Shown here in pieces: positions 6,783-10,533 of a stretch of DNA of 10,533 nt; position 1 is the first letter of the stretch, and each line of letters begins with the position of its first letter. The translations under genes and the position numbers were made by a program. The notes under the pieces are model-generated. The model had not been told where the DNA came from. It made no database searches and saw nothing but the letters and a program-made list of their open reading frames with translations. Source of the DNA: Gammaproteobacteria bacterium (lineage in GTDB: Bacteria; Pseudomonadota; Gammaproteobacteria; Steroidobacterales; Steroidobacteraceae); NCBI GenBank assembly GCA_030038645.1, contig JASHSR010000013.1:1-10533 (forward strand). The letters are read 5' to 3'.

Positions 6783-7336
6783 TGCTGCGACACCTGCCCA
6801 ATCTCATTTGCATCGCGCGGATCGTGCTGATCTGGCCGATCATCGCGACACTGCGCAGCGCCGATTACGAGGCGGCCATGCTGCTCTTTGCGGCGGCGGC
6901 CGTCTCCGACGGGCTCGACGGCTATCTCGCCAAGCGGTTCGGCTGGACGTCCGAGCTCGGCAAGCTCCTCGATCCGGCGGCGGACAAGCTGCTGCTCGTG
7001 TTCGTGTTCGTGAGCGCGACGTGGCTCGGCCTGGTGCCGCGCTGGCTGACCGCCACCGCCGTCGCGCGGGACGTGCTCATCGGGCTCGGCGCTCTCGTCT
7101 TTCGCGTGGGATTCGGGCCTCTGCAAGGCCGGCCGACGCCCTTGAGCAAGCTCAACACCGCCGTGCAGCTCGCCTACCTGCTCTGCGTGATGGTGCACGC
7201 GGAGTTCGGCTTCGCGGGCCGCGGCGCGCTCGCCGCGTTTGCCGTGATCACTCTCGTCACGACCGTGCTCTCGGGCGCCGACTACGTGCTCGCATTCACG
7301 CGCCGCGCGCTCGCCGTGCCGGCCCGATCGTCCTGA
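6782..7336 (+). CDS. CDP-alcohol phosphatidyltransferase (PgsA-like)
   Basis: A 184-residue integral membrane enzyme that moves a phosphatidyl group from CDP-diacylglycerol to an alcohol. The family signature D-x2-DG-x2-A-[RK]-x8-G-x3-D-x3-D is complete: D43, D46, G47, A50, K51, G60, D64, D68. The usual Arg after Ala is Lys here, with Arg at 52. Several hydrophobic segments (about 8-23, 31-42, 70-85, 93-110, 124-138, 148-170) fit the six-helix fold. Length matches phosphatidylglycerophosphate synthase (E. coli PgsA 182), but pgsA normally sits by uvrC, so the acceptor could be glycerol-3-phosphate or something else. The start is ATG 6782, overlapping the previous stop as TGATG; a GTG at 6779 is also possible. 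Its own stop overlaps the hda start the same way. Confidence 0.9.
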   Translation: MLRHLPNLICIARIVLIWPIIATLRSADYEAAMLLFAAAAVSDGLDGYLAKRFGWTSELGKLLDPAADKLLLVFVFVSATWLGLVPRWLTATAVARDVLIGLGALVFRVGFGPLQGRPTPLSKLNTAVQLAYLLCVMVHAEFGFAGRGALAAFAVITLVTTVLSGADYVLAFTRRALAVPARSS

Positions 7337-8034
7337 TGCGCCAGCTGCCCCTCGGGATACGGGTTCCGGATCGCGCGGTGTTTGCGAGCTTCCTCGCGGG
7401 CCGCGACGCGCAGGCCGTCGAGCACCTGAAGTCGCTCGCGCAGGGCACCGCCGCCGGGGCCGCGTGGATCTGCGGGCCGAGCGGCGTCGGCAAGACGCAC
7501 CTGCTGCAGGCGACGTGCGTGCTCGCGAGCGAGCGGCTGCGCGCGGGGTACCTTCCGCTGCGCGAGCTCGGGCCGCTCGGCAGCGGAGCGCTCGAGGGCC
7601 TGACCGAGCTCGACTGCCTGTGCCTGGACGATCTCGACGCCGTCGCCGGGAGCGCGGAGTGGGAGCGCGCGCTCTTCGGCTTGCACCGTGAGATGGAAGA
7701 GCGCGAGGGACGGGTGGTGGCCGCCGCGCAGGCGCCTCCGACGCTCATCGAGTGGGCTCTGAAGGACCTCGGCTCGCGCTGGGCCGCGAGCGCCGTCTTT
7801 CAGCTGCGAAGCCTCGAGGAGAGCGAGCTCACGCACGCGCTGCAGCTGCGGGCGCGCGTACGCGGGCTCGAGCTTCCGGACGACACCGCACGGTGGCTGC
7901 AGCGGCGCTTTCCGCGCGACATGCGCACGCTCTACGACCTGCTCGACACGCTCGATGAGGCGGCGCTCGTCGCCCGGCGGCGCCTCACGGTGCCGTTCAT
8001 CCGCTCCGTGCTCTCACGCCGTAGCGAGGCGTGA
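7336..8034 (+). CDS. hda: Hda, DnaA regulatory inactivator
   Basis: A 232-residue AAA+ protein of the DnaA/Hda family. With the DNA-loaded beta clamp, Hda stimulates hydrolysis of ATP bound to DnaA after initiation (RIDA). It has the N-terminal clamp-binding motif QLPLGI (3-8), Walker A GPSGVGKT (47-54), Walker B LCLDDL (95-100), a candidate Arg finger in GSRW (R148) and sensor-2 Arg in RDMRTL (R197). The segment ALQLRARVRGLELPDD is typical of Hda. It lacks the DnaA C-terminal DNA-binding domain, and the length matches Hda (about 230-250). The ATG at 7336 overlaps the upstream TGA (TGATG) with no Shine-Dalgarno, suggesting translational coupling. The 3' end overlaps wrbA on the other strand by 21 bp. 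Confidence 0.95.
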   Translation: MRQLPLGIRVPDRAVFASFLAGRDAQAVEHLKSLAQGTAAGAAWICGPSGVGKTHLLQATCVLASERLRAGYLPLRELGPLGSGALEGLTELDCLCLDDLDAVAGSAEWERALFGLHREMEEREGRVVAAAQAPPTLIEWALKDLGSRWAASAVFQLRSLEESELTHALQLRARVRGLELPDDTARWLQRRFPRDMRTLYDLLDTLDEAALVARRRLTVPFIRSVLSRRSEA

Positions 8035-8613
8035 GGCGAGCCGAGCGACACGCCGCCCGAGCGACTGCGCGAGGGACTGCTCCTCCGCGCTGAGAACCGG
8101 GCGGCCTCGGTCGGATCCGGCGACGTGAGATGCTCCGTAGGGCGTGCCGCCCGAGCGCGTCTCGTTGAGCGCCGGCTCCGTGTAGGGAATGCCCACGAGG
8201 ATCATGCCGTGATGAAAGAGCGGCAGCATCATGGAGAGCAGCGTCGTCTCCTGTCCGCCGTGCATCGATTGAGTGGAGGTGAACACCCCGGCAGGCTTGC
8301 CGGCGAGCGCTCCGGACAACCACAGGGGCGATGTGCCATCGAGGAAATGCTTGAGCGGGGCCGCCATGTTTCCGAAACGAGTAGGGCTGCCGAGGACCAA
8401 GCCGTCCGCCGAGCGCAAGTCGTCGTAGGTGGCGTACGGCGGTCCGCTCGGGGGCACCGGCCGGACCGGACCCTCGCTCTCCGCCGCGACAGGCGGCACC
8501 GTGCGCAGCTTCGCCGAGGCTCCCTCGATGCTCTCGATTCCGCGGCACACCTCACGCGCGAGCTCCGCCGTCGAGCCGTTGCGCGAGTAGTAGACGACCA
8601 GAATCTCGGCCAT
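8014..8613 (-). CDS. wrbA: WrbA, NAD(P)H:quinone oxidoreductase
   Basis: A 199-residue flavodoxin-like FMN enzyme that reduces quinones by two electrons, limiting semiquinone stress. The phosphate-binding loop SRNGST is at 10-15. The WrbA-specific stretches GSPTRFGNM (75-83), FTSTQSMHGGQE (111-122), LPLFHHGM (130-137) and GGTPYGAS (155-162) are all present. Length matches E. coli WrbA (198). The ATG at 8613 is chosen because homology begins at MAEILVVYYS; the open frame continues far upstream only as antisense of acyP. An AGGGAG lies about 13 bases before the start, rather distant for a Shine-Dalgarno. It is divergent from acyP by 24 bp and convergent with hda, overlapping it by 21 bp. Confidence 0.95.
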   Translation of the reverse strand: MAEILVVYYSRNGSTAELAREVCRGIESIEGASAKLRTVPPVAAESEGPVRPVPPSGPPYATYDDLRSADGLVLGSPTRFGNMAAPLKHFLDGTSPLWLSGALAGKPAGVFTSTQSMHGGQETTLLSMMLPLFHHGMILVGIPYTEPALNETRSGGTPYGASHVAGSDRGRPVLSAEEQSLAQSLGRRVARLASRLATA

Positions 8614-8637
8614 TGGATAAGCTAAGCTCCCTCGAGC

Positions 8638-8928
8638 ATGACGGGCAAGATCTGCTGGGTGAGCGGCCGGGTGCAGGGCGTCTACTATCGCGGCGCGGCC
8701 GCGGCGCGCGCGCGCGAGCTCGGTATCTCGGGCTACGCCAAGAACCTCCCCGACGGCCGTGTGGAAGTGCTCGCCTGGGGCGAGGCGGCGGCCGTCGAGG
8801 CGTTCGTCGGCTGGCTGTGGATCGGGTCCTCGGCGAGCAAAGTGACCGCCGTCGAGGTGGCGGCCGTCGAGGCGGCCGAAGCGGCGGCCGGGCGCGGTCA
8901 GCCGCCGGGCGGTTTCTTCACCCGCTGA
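8638..8928 (+). CDS. acyP: Acylphosphatase
   Basis: A 96-residue small cytoplasmic enzyme that hydrolyses acyl phosphates such as carbamoyl or acetyl phosphate. The signature GRVQGVYYRG (10-19) carries catalytic R18, and KNLPDGRVEV (35-44) carries catalytic N36. The C-terminal GFFTR matches the usual Phe-x-x-Arg ending. Residues about 66-89 are unusually rich in Ala and Glu, with repeated AAVEA words, where most homologues have a mixed strand-helix segment. The ATG at 8638 is the only reasonable start; no Shine-Dalgarno precedes it. The last 31 bp overlap the 3' end of the lytic transglycosylase gene on the other strand. Confidence 0.93.
   Translation: MTGKICWVSGRVQGVYYRGAAAARARELGISGYAKNLPDGRVEVLAWGEAAAVEAFVGWLWIGSSASKVTAVEVAAVEAAEAAAGRGQPPGGFFTR
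8787..8874 (+). repeat. Short direct repeats within acyP
   Basis: GGCGGCCGTCGAGGCG occurs at 8787-8802 and again at 8859-8874, with a close variant at 8845-8860. All copies encode AVE-type words in the same frame. They look like local expansion in a GC-rich helix-coding region and leave both catalytic residues untouched. Confidence 0.5.
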
Positions 8929-9554
8929 GCCGCCTGGGTGCCACCCAGGTCGTCGGCACCGGTCCACCGATCGCCCCAACGCTCGAGCACGGCGTCCGAA
9001 TAGTCGCGCCGGCCCACGCTGCCGTTGTAGTGCTCGAGCGCCTTCGCGTAATCGTGATGCTCCTGTTTGAGATAGTAGCGCAGGATCGCGCAGCCCATCC
9101 GCACGTTGGGGCTGACGTGGGTGAGATCGTAGCGGTGCATGCCGAGCCGCTCGGGCCAGAAGGGCATGACCTGCATGAGCCCCACCGCGCCGGTCGAGGA
9201 GACGGCCCAGCGGTTGAAGCCGCTTTCCACGTCGATGAGGGCCATGACGAGCCCCGGCGGCAGACGCGCCTCGCCCGGCCGATGCGCCTCGCAGTACACG
9301 TCCTGCAGGATGGCGACGCGCTCGCGCTGGTCGGGAACCTTGCGCCGCAGGCGCGGCTCCATCAGCCGGTACCAGACGGCCGAATCGAAGCGGTCGGTGA
9401 AGCATTGCGCCTGCGCGATCGCGCGCGCGACGACATCCTTCAAGCCCGGATCGCGCTGCTGGTCGGCGAGAGCGCAGCGCCACGGCAGCGTCCCCGCGAG
9501 CAGGGCGAGCGCGAGCCAGAGGCAGCCGTGGGTAGTGCGCGACGATATGGACAT
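8898..9554 (-). CDS. Lytic transglycosylase, SLT domain
   Basis: A 218-residue exported muramidase-like enzyme of the Slt/MltC/E fold that cleaves peptidoglycan glycan strands to 1,6-anhydro ends. Residues 1-30 form a signal peptide (hydrophobic core 11-21, likely cut after ALA30). There is no lipobox at that site. The SLT domain starts about residue 97: catalytic E110 in ESGFN, then STGAVGLMQVMP (120-131), MGCAILRYYL and ALEHYNGS (172-179). C51, C88 and C155 are in the mature part, so a disulfide is possible. I chose ATG 9554, which gives a clean signal peptide; AGGA is only two bases upstream, so a longer start (TTG 9590) is not excluded. It converges on and overlaps acyP by 31 bp. Confidence 0.9.
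   Translation of the reverse strand: MSISSRTTHGCLWLALALLAGTLPWRCALADQQRDPGLKDVVARAIAQAQCFTDRFDSAVWYRLMEPRLRRKVPDQRERVAILQDVYCEAHRPGEARLPPGLVMALIDVESGFNRWAVSSTGAVGLMQVMPFWPERLGMHRYDLTHVSPNVRMGCAILRYYLKQEHHDYAKALEHYNGSVGRRDYSDAVLERWGDRWTGADDLGGTQAAQRVKKPPGG
8933..8949 (+). terminator. Hairpin just after the acyP stop
   Basis: CCTGGGT (8933-8939) and ACCCAGG (8943-8949) form a perfect 7-bp stem around GCC, four bases after the acyP TGA and inside the transglycosylase coding region. No T run follows, so it may protect or pause the acyP transcript rather than terminate it. Confidence 0.3.
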
Positions 9555-9711
9555 GGTCCTGCGATGCAGCGCCGCCGAAGCCGTCGGCAAGACTTGCGCC
9601 GCCGATCGTGTTTCAATTTCGCGACGGGCGCTGAGATCCGCGTCACTATTGTCGAGTCCCCGTGCGCCCGGGCGGCATCGGCGCCCCGACCGCCGCGGGG
9701 CCGCGGCCGGT

Positions 9712-9734
9712 GTCGCGCGAGCGGATGGCGCGAC
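9712..9734 (+). other. Hairpin upstream of pssA
   Basis: GTCGCGC (9712-9718) and GCGCGAC (9728-9734) are perfect inverted arms with a 9-nt spacer. It lies in the 263-bp spacer between the transglycosylase start and pssA, before the candidate -10. It could be an operator or chance in GC-rich DNA. Confidence 0.25.
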
Positions 9735-9750
9735 CAGCTCCGACCGCTCT

Positions 9751-9761
9751 TACAGTATCAT
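9751..9761 (+). promoter_or_regulatory. Candidate pssA -10 region
   Basis: TACAGTATCAT contains two overlapping -10-like hexamers, TACAGT (9751-9756) and TATCAT (9756-9761), in the most A+T-rich patch of the spacer. No convincing -35 is present. Transcription from TATCAT would begin near 9768, at the foot of the hairpin 9769-9786. Confidence 0.3.
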
Positions 9762-9768
9762 TCGACTT

Positions 9769-9786
9769 TCGGGCGGCCACGCCCGA
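9769..9786 (+). other. Stem-loop in the pssA leader
   Basis: TCGGGCG (9769-9775) and CGCCCGA (9780-9786) form a perfect 7-bp stem with the tetraloop GCCA. It stands 31 bp before the pssA ATG and, if the -10 above is right, at the 5' end of the message. No T run follows in either direction. Confidence 0.35.
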
Positions 9787-9817
9787 GCACCGATCGACGA
9801 CCGTGTTAACCCAAGAG

Positions 9818-10533
9818 ATGAACACCGACGAGCCTGCCGAGAAGCCCCGCCCCAAGGGCATCTATCTGCTCCCCAATCTGTTCACGACGGGGTGCCTCTT
9901 CTCGGGGTTCTACGCGGTCGTCGCCGCGATCGACAAGCACTTCGCGCACGCGGGAGAGGCGGTGTTCGTCGCCGCGATCTTCGACATGCTCGACGGCCGC
10001 GTCGCGCGCCTCACGCACACGGAGAGCGCCTTCGGCAAGGAATACGACAGCCTCGCCGACATGGTGGCGTTCGGGCTCGCGCCCGCCATCCTTTCCTACC
10101 AGTGGGGGGTGGTGCGCATCGCCGAGTACGGTCGGGCGTGGGGTCGCTTCGGCTGGCTCGCGGCTTTCTTCTTCGCCGCTGCCGGCGCGCTGCGCCTCGC
10201 GCGCTTCAATGCCCGCGCCGCCAGCTCGGACAAGCGCTACTTCGAGGGCTTGCCGATCCCCTCCGGCGCAGCGATCGTCGCCGCCTTCGTCTGGTTCTCG
10301 AGCGAGTGGCGCGAGCCCGGGCTCACGGGGCTCATCGCCGCGTTCGGCATCACGGCGGCGGCCGGCGCGCTCATGGTGAGCCGCTTCAGCTATCCGAGCT
10401 TCAAGCAGTTCGATCTGGACCGGCGCATCAAGTTCGCCTACATGCTCATCGTGCCGCTGTTCTTCGTGCTGGTCGCGGTGGACCCGCCGACGATGCTGCT
10501 CTCGATCTTCTCGATCTACGCGCTGTCCGCGCC
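9818..10533 (+). CDS. pssA: CDP-diacylglycerol-serine O-phosphatidyltransferase (partial, 3' end outside window)
   Basis: The first 238 residues of type II phosphatidylserine synthase, an integral membrane enzyme that makes phosphatidylserine from CDP-diacylglycerol and serine, the precursor of phosphatidylethanolamine. GIYLLPNLFTTGCLFSGF (14-31) is characteristic of this subfamily. The catalytic signature is complete: D56, D59, G60, A63, R64, G73, D77, D81. Further family stretches are LRLARFN (125-131), FEGLPIPSGA (142-151) and the run ending SRFSYPSFK (188-196). Several hydrophobic helices follow. The ATG at 9818 is preferred; a GTG at 9803 is in frame. No good Shine-Dalgarno is placed for either. 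The frame is still open at the window end. In many Proteobacteria pssA sits between ilvC and leuA; here its left neighbour is the divergent transglycosylase gene. Confidence 0.94.
   Translation, partial: MNTDEPAEKPRPKGIYLLPNLFTTGCLFSGFYAVVAAIDKHFAHAGEAVFVAAIFDMLDGRVARLTHTESAFGKEYDSLADMVAFGLAPAILSYQWGVVRIAEYGRAWGRFGWLAAFFFAAAGALRLARFNARAASSDKRYFEGLPIPSGAAIVAAFVWFSSEWREPGLTGLIAAFGITAAAGALMVSRFSYPSFKQFDLDRRIKFAYMLIVPLFFVLVAVDPPTMLLSIFSIYALSA

Noticed and set aside
8028..8054. GGCGTG...CACGCC inverted repeat around the hda stop
   Set aside because: It is only 6 bp with a 15-nt loop and no T run, in very GC-rich DNA. Too weak to call a terminator.
8612..8621. DnaA-box-like TTATCCAAT on the minus strand near wrbA
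   Set aside because: Two of nine bases differ from TTATCCACA, there is only one copy, and it overlaps a start codon. Nearness to hda is not evidence.
8614..9483. Upstream extension of the wrbA frame giving a 489-residue protein
   Set aside because: The extension covers acyP and part of the transglycosylase in antisense or another frame. WrbA homology starts exactly at the ATG 8613.
9646..9861. 71-codon minus-strand frame in the pssA leader
   Set aside because: It overlaps the pssA start and the hairpins and has no recognisable product.
1..10533. Defence system, mobile element, CRISPR, tRNA or riboswitch
   Set aside because: I looked on both strands and saw no transposase, integrase, nuclease or toxin-antitoxin pair, no spaced repeats and no tRNA-like fold. 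The genes are core chromosomal functions plus one kinase.

Overview
The window is a very G+C-rich stretch (roughly two thirds G+C or more by eye) of ordinary bacterial chromosome. The gene set (Mrp next to a dCTP deaminase, DUF2066 and Hda in one operon, WrbA, acylphosphatase, PssA) points to a gammaproteobacterium, probably a high-GC free-living lineage such as the Nevskiales/Steroidobacter/Chromatiales types. That placement is inference from gene content, not a phylogeny. There is no rRNA, tRNA, insertion sequence, phage gene or CRISPR array. All ten genes look intact, except the last, which runs off the right edge. Positions 1-59 are short-period GC repeats with no gene I can support.

Left (60-2483, minus strand): a large soluble protein with about 450 residues of HEAT repeats followed by a complete Hanks-type Ser/Thr kinase domain. 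A 236-bp divergent spacer (2484-2719) with several dyad elements separates it from a plus-strand pair, Mrp/ApbC Fe-S carrier ATPase (2720-3814) and a long, internally duplicated dCTP deaminase (3834-5015).

Middle (5047-8034): a minus-strand DUF3108 exported protein meets the deaminase tail to tail. It is divergent, with a spacer of a few tens of bases, from a tightly coupled plus-strand operon: DUF2066 exported protein, a CDP-alcohol phosphatidyltransferase, and Hda, the regulator that inactivates DnaA. The two internal junctions are TGATG overlaps. In many gammaproteobacteria purM and purN lie between the DUF3108 and DUF2066 genes; here they are absent.

Right (8014-10533): wrbA (minus) overlaps the 3' end of hda. 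acyP (plus) is divergent from wrbA by 24 bp and overlaps the 3' end of a minus-strand lytic transglycosylase. A 263-bp spacer with two hairpins then leads to pssA (plus), cut by the window end.

How they fit together: most products serve housekeeping roles, namely Fe-S delivery, dUMP supply, replication-initiation control, phospholipid synthesis, quinone reduction and cell-wall turnover. The least ordinary elements are the HEAT-kinase fusion, the long deaminase in the place where a short Dcd is common, and the co-transcription of a phospholipid synthase with hda. I did not find a defence system or an obviously novel multi-gene system.
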